From contig JAETRV010000028.1 of NCBI GenBank assembly GCA_021770005.1, positions 1-33,770 of the forward strand: a DNA stretch of 33,770 bases, in the 5' to 3' direction. The translations under genes and the position numbers were made by a program. The notes below the pieces were generated by a model. That model was not told the origin of the DNA. It worked only from the letters and a program-made list of their open reading frames with translations, and searched no databases. Shown piece by piece: positions 17,403-25,075 of the stretch (position 1 is its first letter; each line of letters begins with the position of its first letter). This DNA is from Anaerotruncus sp. Lineage in GTDB: Bacteria > Bacillota > Clostridia > Oscillospirales > Ruminococcaceae.

Positions 17403-17578
17403 GCGTCCTTTTTTATTGTAATAGGGCCATGTGTTTCTTCCCATGTTTCAATATGCTGAATAATGAGTTGTTCGATTTCTTTGTTGGCCGACCGACCAGA
17501 GCGGTTTGCAATGTATTTCAGCTTATCCATGATTTCTGCCGAGATGCGTAAGGCATAATGCGGAAACTTTGACGGCAT
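17399..17578 (-). CDS. Arc-like ribbon-helix-helix DNA-binding protein (leftward)
   Basis: A 59-residue protein of the Arc/MetJ ribbon-helix-helix class: a short N-terminal strand (HYALRIS), then helices with RSGRSANKEIEQLIIQHIE. The RSANKEIEQ sequence is the helix-B signature of Arc-like repressors. The start is ATG at 17578 with AGGAGG about eight bases upstream; a longer frame upstream is not supported. It is divergent from a second Arc-like gene that shares the SGRSANKEIEQ-type block. The 130-base gap between them carries duplicated 19-bp sites. The last codons and stop lie within the promoter of the toxin-locus RNA, so the C-terminus may come from that element. Autoregulation is inferred. 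Confidence 0.85.
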   Translation of the reverse strand: MPSKFPHYALRISAEIMDKLKYIANRSGRSANKEIEQLIIQHIETWEETHGPITIKKDA

Positions 17579-17612
17579 ATGAAAGCCTCCTAAAAATATT
17601 TTTAAAAAACCA

Positions 17613-17666
17613 TTGACAACAAAGTGACAACACCTTATAATTATAGGCAACAAAGTGACAACACCT
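17613..17666. promoter_or_regulatory. Promoter with two direct-repeat operators between Arc-like genes
   Basis: A perfect rightward sigma-A promoter, TTGACA (17613-17618) and TATAAT (17636-17641) with 17-base spacing, is overlaid by two identical 19-bp direct repeats, CAACAAAGTGACAACACCT, at 17617-17635 and 17648-17666. They are 31 bp apart, close to three helical turns. The first lies between -35 and -10, the second just after the -10 box. This is the classic arrangement for repression by a cooperative ribbon-helix-helix protein. Confidence 0.8.
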
Positions 17667-17709
17667 AGGGAATAAACTCATTTCAAATGATATAAAAAGG
17701 ATGACCAGA

Positions 17710-17889
17710 ATGCATGAAGTTTTGAGATACACTTTACGGGTAGATCGGCTGTTATTTCAAAAATTTCGCTATATTGCAGAAAGCAGAGGTCGCTCCGCCA
17801 ATAAAGAGATCGAACAATATCTGAAAAAGCGGGTCGCCGAATACGAAAGAGAATTTGGGAAAATTTCCATACAATCAAATCTACCTTAA
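17710..17889 (+). CDS. Arc-like ribbon-helix-helix DNA-binding protein (rightward)
   Basis: A 59-residue Arc-like ribbon-helix-helix protein: strand LRYTLRV, then FRYIAESRGRSANKEIEQYLKKRVAEYERE. The ATG at 17710 is favoured because the AAAAGG at 17694-17699 is too close to an ATG at 17701, and the product then aligns with its divergent partner. It is driven by the promoter at 17613-17641. The two proteins share helix B but differ in the DNA-contacting strand. They may recognise different sites, or act as a heteromer on the duplicated operator. No toxin of the usual type II kind follows, so a type II antitoxin role is not supported. Confidence 0.8.
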   Translation: MHEVLRYTLRVDRLLFQKFRYIAESRGRSANKEIEQYLKKRVAEYEREFGKISIQSNLP

Positions 17890-17959
17890 TGCAGTTGCAG
17901 ATGAATAGCCTCCACTTTTTTATTCTACTATGGTCACGCGCCTCAGTCAATCAAAAAGG

Positions 17960-18286
17960 AGGCGATTTTCCCCTCCGGGTTTCACAATCCGGAGAGATCG
18001 GGCAGTGTGTGGTGGGGTTTTTGCGGCACAGCCCGGGTCGAGTGGGCAAGGCTTGTCTGGCCAAAAAAACAGGTGGGGGCAGGCTCTGACATGAGCGTCG
18101 TTTCCGCCCTGCCTGAGGTGGGCCGGATTCCGGGGGATCCATAAGGGGGTCTCCCCCTTATGTGCACTTTTGGTTCCTTTTCGTGCATCCGAAAAGGAAC
18201 CCGCCGCGCGGGGGCGGATACCCCGCATCCCCGTGCCGCCAGCGGCACACTTCTTAAAAAAGCAACGTGCTGCGCAGCTGCACAAA
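17960..18286 (+). repeat. Mosaic palindromic repeat, copy E (rearranged)
   Basis: This copy ends directly at the stop codon of the leftward DUF6320 gene. It keeps the TAAGGGGG/CCCCCTTA stem (about 18142-18160), the stem GGTTCC/GGAACC (about 18172-18201) and GTGCCG/CGGCAC (about 18234-18249). The left part is divergent and only traces of the core remain. It ends in a TGCGCAGCTGCA palindrome, like copy C. Confidence 0.75.
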
Positions 18287-18952
18287 TCACATATGCAGGC
18301 GTTTTTGCAGCTCGTCCTGGGTTTTGCGCCCAGCAAACGAGAAGAGCGCGGCGAAGAGGAGGACGCTGACCACGATGCAGATGACCGAGGGATAGTAGAC
18401 GCTGACCCAACCACAGAGGATGAAGACCAGCGGGACAATCCCGAACAGGCCATCCAGGAGCATATAGACGAGGAACTCCTCGCTTTTCATATGCATGATC
18501 CGGGCGAGCAGGAGCAGGCCGAGCATAGCGATCACGCAAAAGCCGGGGATGGCGTAGGTGACCGACCAGCCGCGCCAGCGGGTGAGGAAATCCCAAAGCA
18601 AAGAGATCATCGAGAGCCAGAACACCTGCCAGAGGATATTTTTAGGCAGGTTGTGGCGGCGGCGGACCGCGCTCGAGATGCTCACCCAGGTGCAGCCGAT
18701 GCCCGCGAGGACGAGCACCGACCACCACCGGTGGGGGGTGAACAGGAAATTGCAGGCCACGCAGATGACCCCCGCGGCGATCGAGAGGAAGATAAAGATG
18801 CGGATGACCAGATGGTGCTGCCGGTAGACGGTGGGCACCACCGGGAATACCTCAGCCTCCGGATCGCCGCCCGGCGAAAGCTGCCCCTGGCAGAGCGGGC
18901 ACCGCCTCCGGTCTCCCGGGATTTCCACCCGGCATTTATCACAATATGGCAT
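18287..18952 (-). CDS. DUF6320-type zinc-ribbon membrane protein
   Basis: A 221-residue membrane protein. It opens with a zinc ribbon (CDKCRVEIPGDRRRCPLC, four Cys) and continues with about six hydrophobic helices, ending with a short basic tail. This layout is that of DUF6320 proteins, whose function is unknown. It is the last gene of a leftward three-gene operon and starts two bases after the acyltransferase stop. DUF6320 genes are commonly found beside alcohol acetyltransferase-type genes, as here. The zinc ribbon may bind a partner protein or nucleic acid at the inner face of the membrane, which is inference. Confidence 0.85.
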   Translation of the reverse strand: MPYCDKCRVEIPGDRRRCPLCQGQLSPGGDPEAEVFPVVPTVYRQHHLVIRIFIFLSIAAGVICVACNFLFTPHRWWSVLVLAGIGCTWVSISSAVRRRHNLPKNILWQVFWLSMISLLWDFLTRWRGWSVTYAIPGFCVIAMLGLLLLARIMHMKSEEFLVYMLLDGLFGIVPLVFILCGWVSVYYPSVICIVVSVLLFAALFSFAGRKTQDELQKRLHM

Positions 18953-18954
18953 GG

Positions 18955-20235
18955 TTATTCCTCCTCCGGCTGGTTGGAATGGATGGTCAGCCCGACCCCG
19001 AGTTCCCCCAGCGACCGGAAAAACCGTTTATATAGGTCGGCGCTCACCAGTGGCGAGGTGCAGCTCACCATCATCCGGTCCCCGAACGAGCAGGCGCAGA
19101 CCTGCAACCGGTTGGTGCTGTTGAACACGTCGAACAGCCGGATATACCGGCAAAGCTCGTCGGGCATCTCGATCCGCCCCAGGTTGGAGAGCGCGCCGGT
19201 CACCCCGCGTTTGGAGACCCGGTCCGCAATCCGCAGGCTGAAATCCTTGAACGCCAGCGGCACCAGCCGGGTCAACATGTTATGCTCGAGCGCCGAGAGC
19301 TGCTGCATCCGCCCGGCCAGGCGTTCGGGCGTCAGCTCGGCGGCCATCCCGGCGGTCAGGCTTTGGAGCACCTCGTCAAAATCCGCGTCCGGCCCCTGGA
19401 ACCGGTAGCTGATGTTCACGATCCCGAAAAAGTTTCGCGCCGATTCGGATGAGAAATATTTGCGCAGATTGACCGGAATGGTCAGCACCACCGGCCGCCG
19501 CCGTTCCCGGACGGTCATTTCCTCATTGACCGCGCAGAACAGCAGCCCCGCCAACAGTCCGGTCACCGTGACCCCACGCGCCCGCGCGCACCCGACCACC
19601 TCTTTGGCCGAACATTCCGCCTCGAGCACCCGCAGACGGTATTCGGGCAGGCGCGCGCCGGTGAGATGGTGGGCGCGCACCGGCTTCTGCGGTGCCGGCG
19701 GGCTGGACGCCGCGTGGTCGCTGTAGTACCGCCGGAAGCTGTCGTCCGAGGCCTGCCCGGTCGAGGCGTCGTAGTCGAACGGGGGCAGCCCGTCCGGGAA
19801 CTCGTCCCGGTGCCGGATGGTCAGGTAGTGGTAGACCAGCATCCGCAGAAATTGCAGGGCGCCCGTCCCGTCGGTGAGCGCGTGGTAGACCTCAAACCCG
19901 ATCCGACGCCGGTAGTAGAACACCCGGAAGAGCAGGCCCCGGCGGGTGGGGTCGTAGAGCGGCGCACAGGGCGGCAGGTGCTCCTCCTCCACCCGCGCTT
20001 GCAGGCTGGAATGGTCCAGATAATACCAGAACAGCCCCCGCCGCAGCACCGACCGCAGATGGGGGAAGGATTCGAGGGTGAGGTCAAGCGCCGATTGGAG
20101 CGCCTCGGGGTCCACCTGCTCATACAGCTCACAGGAAAACCGGAACACCTTGGGGTCAGAACGGTCGCTGGTGGGCGGGAAGATCTTCGCCGCGTTATCC
20201 AGCCGGCTCCATCCGGTCGCTTTGCGCCCGCTCAT
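18955..20235 (-). CDS. Condensation-fold acyltransferase (alcohol acetyltransferase-like)
   Basis: A 426-residue protein of the BAHD/condensation-type acyltransferase fold, like alcohol acetyltransferase family proteins. The catalytic HxxxD is HALTDG (His118, Asp122). A later segment, LTIPVNLRKYFSSESARNFFGI, corresponds to the second conserved half. It has no signal peptide and lacks the carrier-protein and adenylation domains found in peptide synthetases. The start ATG at 20235 overlaps the hydrolase stop (ATGA), so it is translationally coupled. It would transfer an acyl group from a thioester to an alcohol or amine; with an esterase upstream and a membrane protein downstream, an ester or lipid-like product is plausible. 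The substrate is unknown. Confidence 0.85.
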   Translation of the reverse strand: MSGRKATGWSRLDNAAKIFPPTSDRSDPKVFRFSCELYEQVDPEALQSALDLTLESFPHLRSVLRRGLFWYYLDHSSLQARVEEEHLPPCAPLYDPTRRGLLFRVFYYRRRIGFEVYHALTDGTGALQFLRMLVYHYLTIRHRDEFPDGLPPFDYDASTGQASDDSFRRYYSDHAASSPPAPQKPVRAHHLTGARLPEYRLRVLEAECSAKEVVGCARARGVTVTGLLAGLLFCAVNEEMTVRERRRPVVLTIPVNLRKYFSSESARNFFGIVNISYRFQGPDADFDEVLQSLTAGMAAELTPERLAGRMQQLSALEHNMLTRLVPLAFKDFSLRIADRVSKRGVTGALSNLGRIEMPDELCRYIRLFDVFNSTNRLQVCACSFGDRMMVSCTSPLVSADLYKRFFRSLGELGVGLTIHSNQPEEE

Positions 20236-21149
20236 TCCGCTCCCTCCCGGTCCCGTAAAAACAGGTTGATCCATTCGTACAGCCGCCCCACCTGCGCAAA
20301 CTGCGGGGGCAGCGCCAAAAACCCATGCAGGGCGTCGGGCATCCGATGGCAGACCACGTCCACCCCCGCTTCGGCCAGGCGCGCCGCATATTCCTCCCCC
20401 TCGTCCCGCAAGGGGTCGTACTGGGCGGTGACCACCAGCGTTTCGGGCAGCCCGGCAAACTCCTTGGCCAGCAGCGGCGCAAAATAGGGGTTTTGCAGGT
20501 CGGCCGGGGAGCTGCGGTAGAGCGCCATATAGTCGCAAATCCGCTTGGAGGTCAGCAGGTAGTCGGTCCCGTTTTCGGTGACCGACCGGAACGGCGAGCG
20601 TTCGGTATGGTCGTTCCAGGTGGCGGGGTAGACCAAAATCTGCCGCGCGGGCAAAAATTCCCCGCGGTCCCGCGCCATCAGCGAGACCGCCGCCGCGAGG
20701 TTGCCGCCCGCGCTGTCGCCGATCAGGGTGATCCGCCGGGGGTCCACCCCAAACAGCCGCGGCGCATCCAGGAACATCTCCCGCGTGACCGCGTAACAGT
20801 CCTCCAGCCCTTGCGGGAACCGGTGCTCGGGCGCGAGCCGGTAGTCCACCGAGACCACCAAATGCCCGGTCGCCTGGGCCATGTGGCAGCAGACCTTGTT
20901 GTAGCTATCGATGTTGCCGGTCACCCAGCCGCCCCCGTGGAAAAAGAGCAGAATCCGGTCATCCGTCCCGCCCCCCGAGGCGAACAGCCGCACCGGGATC
21001 TCATGGTCCCCGCACGCGACAGTATGGTCCCAGGTCTCGTAGAGCGGGCTGATCTTTTTCCCAACCGCCGCGTCGATCTGCCGCTTGAGCGGGTAGCTTT
21101 TTTTGATGTCTATATCCGGGTAGGACAGCGCCTTGAGCGCCGCCCGCAT
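20232..21149 (-). CDS. Alpha/beta hydrolase, hormone-sensitive-lipase family (acetyl esterase-like)
   Basis: From the ATG at 21149, a 305-residue alpha/beta hydrolase of the HSL/Aes family. It has the oxyanion motif HGGGW (71-75), nucleophile GDSAGGN (Ser146), acid Asp245 (AQYDPLRDEGE) and His275 (DALHGF). The length is normal. It begins a three-gene leftward operon and overlaps the acyltransferase gene by four bases. The start is uncertain: a good ribosome site, GGAGAGG, lies near 21174-21180, about 26 bases before the ATG, and the codons nearest it in frame are ATT and ATC. Either an unusual start is used or the ATG is reached differently. No signal peptide is seen, so it probably acts in the cytoplasm. 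Confidence 0.88.
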   Translation of the reverse strand: MRAALKALSYPDIDIKKSYPLKRQIDAAVGKKISPLYETWDHTVACGDHEIPVRLFASGGGTDDRILLFFHGGGWVTGNIDSYNKVCCHMAQATGHLVVSVDYRLAPEHRFPQGLEDCYAVTREMFLDAPRLFGVDPRRITLIGDSAGGNLAAAVSLMARDRGEFLPARQILVYPATWNDHTERSPFRSVTENGTDYLLTSKRICDYMALYRSSPADLQNPYFAPLLAKEFAGLPETLVVTAQYDPLRDEGEEYAARLAEAGVDVVCHRMPDALHGFLALPPQFAQVGRLYEWINLFLRDREGAE

Positions 21150-21237
21150 GGCTTTACTGATTGCGATGGAAATCCTCTCCTGTCTCTGGTAAAAACGGTC
21201 GATATGTTGTATAATAAAGATAATCTGCACCGAATGT

Positions 21238-21662
21238 GAGTGCTTCCGCCCACACACAACGGCTTCTTTTTGATAGGTGTGCCGCGATGCGGCACGATGA
21301 TGCGGGGTCCCGCCCCCGCACGGCGGGTTCCTTTTCGGATGCACGAAAAGGAACCAAAAGTGCATTTAAGGGGCATTGCCCCTTAAAGAACCCCACGCCC
21401 CCAGGCAAAGCGCTCATGCTCAAGGCTGACTTGCACCCTCTTCCGCCCCCAGGCAACCGAATCTACATAGATTGCAGAAAACGGATAAAGCACCCAGCCC
21501 CGGAAGGGAGGGGCACACGGGGAGGGGGCGCTGCCCCCTAGCCCGTGAGGCAGCCCGCAGGGTCGTCGCGGCGCATGCCGCGCTTCGGGCCAGAGGCCCG
21601 AGAAGACCCGAGGAAGGCGCTTTGCGCCTGGACGGCTGGCCAGGCGCCAGCCGTCCGCTGTC
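21238..21662 (-). repeat. Mosaic palindromic repeat, copy F
   Basis: A full-length copy with the core in minus orientation (21416-21448). Stems in order: GTGCCGC/GCGGCAC (21278-21294), GGTTCC/GGAACC (21326-21355), AAGGGGC/GCCCCTT (about 21367-21386), AGGGGGC/GCCCCCT (about 21523-21540) and GACGGCTGG/CCAGCCGTC (about 21631-21656). The last stem is wholly different in sequence from GACGTTTGG/CCAAACGTC in other copies but keeps pairing. The 200 bases after it up to the next gene are AT-rich and hold no clear promoter. Confidence 0.85.
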
Positions 21663-21864
21663 CATTATACCATAGTGTAATGGGAAATAAATGAACTTGA
21701 AGTTAAACCGCAAAAAATCCGCAAAAATTCCGCACTGATTACATATAAATCTGATAAGATCATCTTTCCCTGCCCGGATGGGGGTTGCCCGTCCGAAAGC
21801 CCGCGATCAAACCGGACAGGTTTCGGCAGGCGAAAAAACGGTGCGCATACAGGAGGTATCTGCC

Positions 21865-22725
21865 ATGCAACAAAAACCAAAGCCCACATTCCCGGGCAGG
21901 GGATGCAAGCGGCTGATCCCGCTTTTTCTGGCGGGGGCGCTGGCGCTGCTGCCGCTGGCCGTCTCTGCGGAGGAGGCCGGTTATTGGGAGCGGATCGCCC
22001 ATGTGATTGCCGCGATGGATAACGGCGGCGAAAACGAGGTGCTCGCCCAGATCGAGCCGGGGGAAGGGGTCCCGTCGGTGATCCTACAGGTGCTGCAAAA
22101 CCGGGATGTCACCCTTGTCATCCTCTGCGACGGCAAACGGCTGCGGATCAACGGGAAGCAGATGTATCCGGTTTCGGGCGGCCAAGGCTCCTACTCCTGG
22201 GAAGACCTCTCCACCACCTATGCCACACCGCCCAGCCCGGGGGAAGTTTCGTCCGAGCCCCCGCTCGAGCCGTCCGCGCTCGAGTCCTCGGACCCGGAAT
22301 CCGAGCCGGAACCTTCGGACGCCGCATCCACCGGCGCAATCCTCTCCCATGAGCTGCCCCCGCGCGAGGAATCGTCCATACCGGTTGCGAGCGTGCCGCC
22401 CGAACAGGAACTCCCCTCCGAACCCTCGTCCGAACAGGAGGAATACCTCCCCGTCTCGGCCCGCACCGAACTCCACCGCCCGGTCTATCCGCTGGTGATT
22501 GCGGGCGGGGTCATCCTCGTTGCGGCGGCGGGCGGCGGCGCGGCGATCTATTTCGGCATCCTGCGCGACCGTCTCCGCAAAAAACAGGACGACCCCTCGG
22601 AGGCGTCTGAAGCGGAGGGGGAAGGGGAGGACGCGGACTCCGGGGAGCCCAAGCAGCCCGAGCAAACCGCCCCTTCCGCCTCTGCGGAAAAAGCGGAGAA
22701 ACCGGCGCCGGCTGCCGCAGAATAA
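21865..22725 (+). CDS. Exported, membrane-anchored Pro/Glu/Ser-rich protein of unknown function
   Basis: A 286-residue protein not recognised as a named family. A signal peptide (about 1-35, ending AVSA) is followed by a small extracellular domain (about 38-105) with NRDVTLVILCDGKRLRING, a strand-turn pattern seen in many clostridial surface proteins. A low-complexity region rich in Pro, Glu and Ser (about 120-200) leads to a single membrane helix (about 207-233) with VIAGGVILVAAAGGG. The cytoplasmic tail is acidic and Ala/Glu/Pro-rich. The ATG at 21865 has AGGAGGT at 21851-21857. The likely topology is outside domain, flexible stalk, membrane, inside tail. It could be a wall-associated sensor or spacer; no function is assigned. 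Confidence 0.8.
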   Translation: MQQKPKPTFPGRGCKRLIPLFLAGALALLPLAVSAEEAGYWERIAHVIAAMDNGGENEVLAQIEPGEGVPSVILQVLQNRDVTLVILCDGKRLRINGKQMYPVSGGQGSYSWEDLSTTYATPPSPGEVSSEPPLEPSALESSDPESEPEPSDAASTGAILSHELPPREESSIPVASVPPEQELPSEPSSEQEEYLPVSARTELHRPVYPLVIAGGVILVAAAGGGAAIYFGILRDRLRKKQDDPSEASEAEGEGEDADSGEPKQPEQTAPSASAEKAEKPAPAAAE

Positions 22726-23115
22726 AGGTGCGCGGCGTTTTGGGGTCCAGACCAAAACGCCATTCTGCTCGCGGCCTTCTCGCGCAAGCGCGAAGCGCGG
22801 CCTATGCCGCGACAGCCGCTCGGCGCACCTCACAAGAGGGGCGGCAGTGCCCCCCTCTTGTGAGAACTCCCCCTCCGGGCTGGGTGGTTCGTCTGTTTCC
22901 TGCACTCTACGCGGCTTCGGCGCCTGGGGGCGAAATAGGGTGCAAGTCAGCCTTGAGCATGAGCGCTTCGCCTGGGGGCGCGGGGGGATACATAAGGGGG
23001 TTCCCCCTTATGTGTGCTTTTTATCTTGCTTTTTGCACAAGCAAAAAACAAGCCGCCCGTCCGTGCGGGAACGGACACCCTGTGCCGCTTGCGGCACACT
23101 TCAACAACATGCGCC
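22726..23115 (+). repeat. Mosaic palindromic repeat, copy G
   Basis: It starts at the stop codon of the membrane-anchored protein gene. The core is in plus orientation (22938-22970). Stems are GGCGTTTTGG/CCAAAACGCC (22736-22761), GAGGGGC/GCCCCTC near 22832-22859, TAAGGGGGTTCCCCCTTA (about 22994-23011), CTTGCTTTTTGC/GCAAAAAACAAG (about 23031-23058) and GTGCCGC/GCGGCAC (23081-23096). An open frame runs through the element into the patatin gene, but the repeat origin argues against it being coding. Confidence 0.85.
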
Positions 23116-23155
23116 CTGGGGCGAAACATCTGCTGTTAGAAAGCGAGTTGTGGAG

Positions 23156-24451
23156 ATGGAAAAAACAGCACTGGTACTGGCGGGCGGCGGGAGCCGCGGC
23201 GCTTATGAAATCGGGGTCTGGCGGGCGCTCACCGAGCTGGATGAGCGGTTCCAGATGGTCACCGGCAGTTCGGTCGGCGCGATCAATGGGGCAGTGGTGG
23301 CCCAGGGCGATTTTGAGCTTGCCGAACGGATGTGGAAAGAGCTGGAGACCTCCCAGATCTTCGACCTGCCGCTCGACGAAACCCTCCCGCAAAAGCAGAA
23401 ACAGCGCGCAGCGATGCGGCTGTTCGGGCTTGCCGCAGTGCGCGAGGGCGGCGCGGGCACCAATGCGCTGGCTGGCCTGCTGGCACAATATCTGGACGAG
23501 GAAAAAGTCCGCCGCTCCCCGATTGATTTCGGGGTAATCGCGGTCGAGCTGGGCAGCATGAGGCCGGTCTACCGCTGGAAAGAAGAAATCCCGCCCGGCA
23601 GGCTCGCGGATTATCTGATCGCGTCCTCGTCCCTCTTCCCGGCGGTGCGCCCACACGAGATCGACGGAAAAAAATATATCGACGGCGGCTTCGGGGACAA
23701 TATGCCGGTGCAGATGGCCGCCGAACGGGGCGCGCGGCGGATCATCGCGGTCAAGATGGACGCGCCGGGCATCCTGCGCGAGGCGCTCCCCGAGGATTGC
23801 GAACTGCGCCTCATCCGCCCCTATTGGGACTTGGGCGCGCTGCTGGTGTTCGATCCGCGTTCGGCGCGGCAAAATCTGCGGCTGGGCTATCTGGATACCA
23901 TGCGCTCGTATGAGGTGTTCGATGGGCACGCCTATGCCTTTGTCAAGGGCGTCCTCTCGGAGGAGGTGCAGCGGTATTATGGGCAGTTTTACGCCCAGAT
24001 GGACCTCTTAGGGTTCCGCAATGTGCGCCGCCGGTTTTTGCAGTCGGCGGCCTACGCCGCGGTGACCCGGCAGGTCTACCGGCGCAGTTCCCGCAAAACC
24101 CCGGTGCGGGCGTTCGCCCTCGATGGGATCGAATCCGCCGCCGAGCTGCTCGGCCTGGACCCCTGTGTCCTCTATTCCGCCGGCCGGCTGCATGAACGGC
24201 TGTCCGAGGCGATGCAGGAGGTCGAGCTGCCGGCGTCCCTCTCTGGGGCAGGGGAGACCGGCCCGCTCGGGCTTCCGGCCCTCACTGGCGCCCTCAAGCT
24301 CGCTGACCGCCCCTGCCGGCTGCGGTTCCTCGCCCGCACCATCCGCTCTGCCCTCGACCGCGCCGAACCGGTCAACCTGCTGCCGGTCGCCGCGCTCCTC
24401 CCCGGCGAATTTTCGGCCGCGCTCTATCTGGCCTTCGCCCGCATCCTTTAA
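23156..24451 (+). CDS. Patatin-like phospholipase
   Basis: A 431-residue patatin-family lipid acyl hydrolase. It has the oxyanion glycine motif GGGSRGA (10-16), nucleophile GSSVG (Ser39) and the catalytic aspartate in DGGFGDN (Asp176), so the Ser-Asp dyad is complete. Residues beyond about 250 form an extra C-terminal region not recognised; it is helix-rich and includes a basic block (VRRRFLQSAAYAAVTRQVYRRSSRK). No signal peptide is seen, so it probably acts on the inner side of the membrane. The ATG at 23156 is the best fit to the family start; a GTG six bases upstream, with AAAGCGAG before it, is possible. The gene lies between two repeat copies, so it is likely transcribed alone. Confidence 0.9.
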   Translation: MEKTALVLAGGGSRGAYEIGVWRALTELDERFQMVTGSSVGAINGAVVAQGDFELAERMWKELETSQIFDLPLDETLPQKQKQRAAMRLFGLAAVREGGAGTNALAGLLAQYLDEEKVRRSPIDFGVIAVELGSMRPVYRWKEEIPPGRLADYLIASSSLFPAVRPHEIDGKKYIDGGFGDNMPVQMAAERGARRIIAVKMDAPGILREALPEDCELRLIRPYWDLGALLVFDPRSARQNLRLGYLDTMRSYEVFDGHAYAFVKGVLSEEVQRYYGQFYAQMDLLGFRNVRRRFLQSAAYAAVTRQVYRRSSRKTPVRAFALDGIESAAELLGLDPCVLYSAGRLHERLSEAMQEVELPASLSGAGETGPLGLPALTGALKLADRPCRLRFLARTIRSALDRAEPVNLLPVAALLPGEFSAALYLAFARIL

Positions 24452-24940
24452 AGGACGTGCGGCAGCGTCCCCCTCTTGTGGGAACTCCCCCCTGGCAGCG
24501 TCCGTTTGGCCCCAGACCAAACGGACAGGCGCACGCGCCTTCCTCGGGTCTTCTCGGGCCTATGGCCCGAAGCGCGGCATCCGCCGCGACGACCCTGCGG
24601 GCTGCATCTCGGCCTAAGAGCCGCCTGCGGCGGTTGGCCTCGAAACGCTCGCTGCGGCTCGCAGTCGCGGGCTAGGGGGCAGCGCCCCCTCCCCGTGTGC
24701 CCCTCCCTTCCGGGGCTGGGTGCTTTGTCTGTCCCCCTATTCTGCATGGCTTCGGCCTTTGGGGGCGAAATAGGGTGCAAGTCAGCCTTGAGCATGAGCG
24801 CTTTGTCTGGGGGCGAGGGGTTCTTTAAGGGGCATCGCCCCTTAAATGCACTTTTGGTTCCTTTTCGTGCATTCGAAAAGGGACCCGCCGCGCGGGGGCG
24901 GATTCCCCGCATCCCCTGCCGCCAGACGGCGGCATTCCTA
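24452..24940 (+). repeat. Mosaic palindromic repeat, copy H
   Basis: It begins right after the patatin stop codon. The core is in plus orientation (24773-24805). Stems are GTCCGTTTGG/CCAAACGGAC (24499-24526), AGGGGGCAGCGCCCCCT (about 24674-24690), AAGGGGC/GCCCCTT (about 24828-24844), GGTTCC/GGGACC (24856-24885, one G-U pair) and TGCCGCC/GGCGGCA (24918-24935). About 60 bases in 24605-24665 (CTAAGAGCCGCCTGCGGCGG...) occur only here and in copy I. Confidence 0.85.
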
Positions 24941-24949
24941 TTTCATTGC

Positions 24950-24978
24950 TTGACAGCGCCCGGATTGTGGGATATAAT
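24950..24978 (+). promoter_or_regulatory. Sigma-A promoter of antitoxin RNA, locus 2
   Basis: TTGACA (24950-24955) and TATAAT (24973-24978) with 17-base spacing. The flanking GCGCCCGGATT is shared with the antitoxin promoter of locus 1. Confidence 0.8.
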
Positions 24979-24984
24979 AGAAAC

Positions 24985-25075
24985 AAGGAAAGGTGCTACC
25001 GGCAGACGGTCAGCCCCCTTGTGAATATGGAAATAACCGCATCACTTTAGGGCAGTGGCGGTTATTTCTTTTTTG
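24985..25075 (+). ncRNA. Predicted antitoxin RNA, locus 2
   Basis: A rightward RNA of about 90 bases with GGTGCTACCGGCAGACGGTC at its 5' end. It ends in AAATAACCGC (25031-25040) paired with GCGGTTATTT (25058-25067), then CTTTTTTG. Its 3' end overlaps the toxin reading frame by about 14 bases on the opposite strand. Confidence 0.75.

Noticed and set aside
17399-17889. Type II toxin-antitoxin pair with an Arc-like antitoxin
   Set aside because: Neither Arc-like gene is followed by a toxin-sized gene in the same direction; both neighbours are DNA-binding proteins.
22499-23155. N-terminal extension of the patatin gene through repeat copy G
   Set aside because: The extension is entirely repeat sequence. 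The patatin fold begins at MEKTALVLAGGG as in the family.
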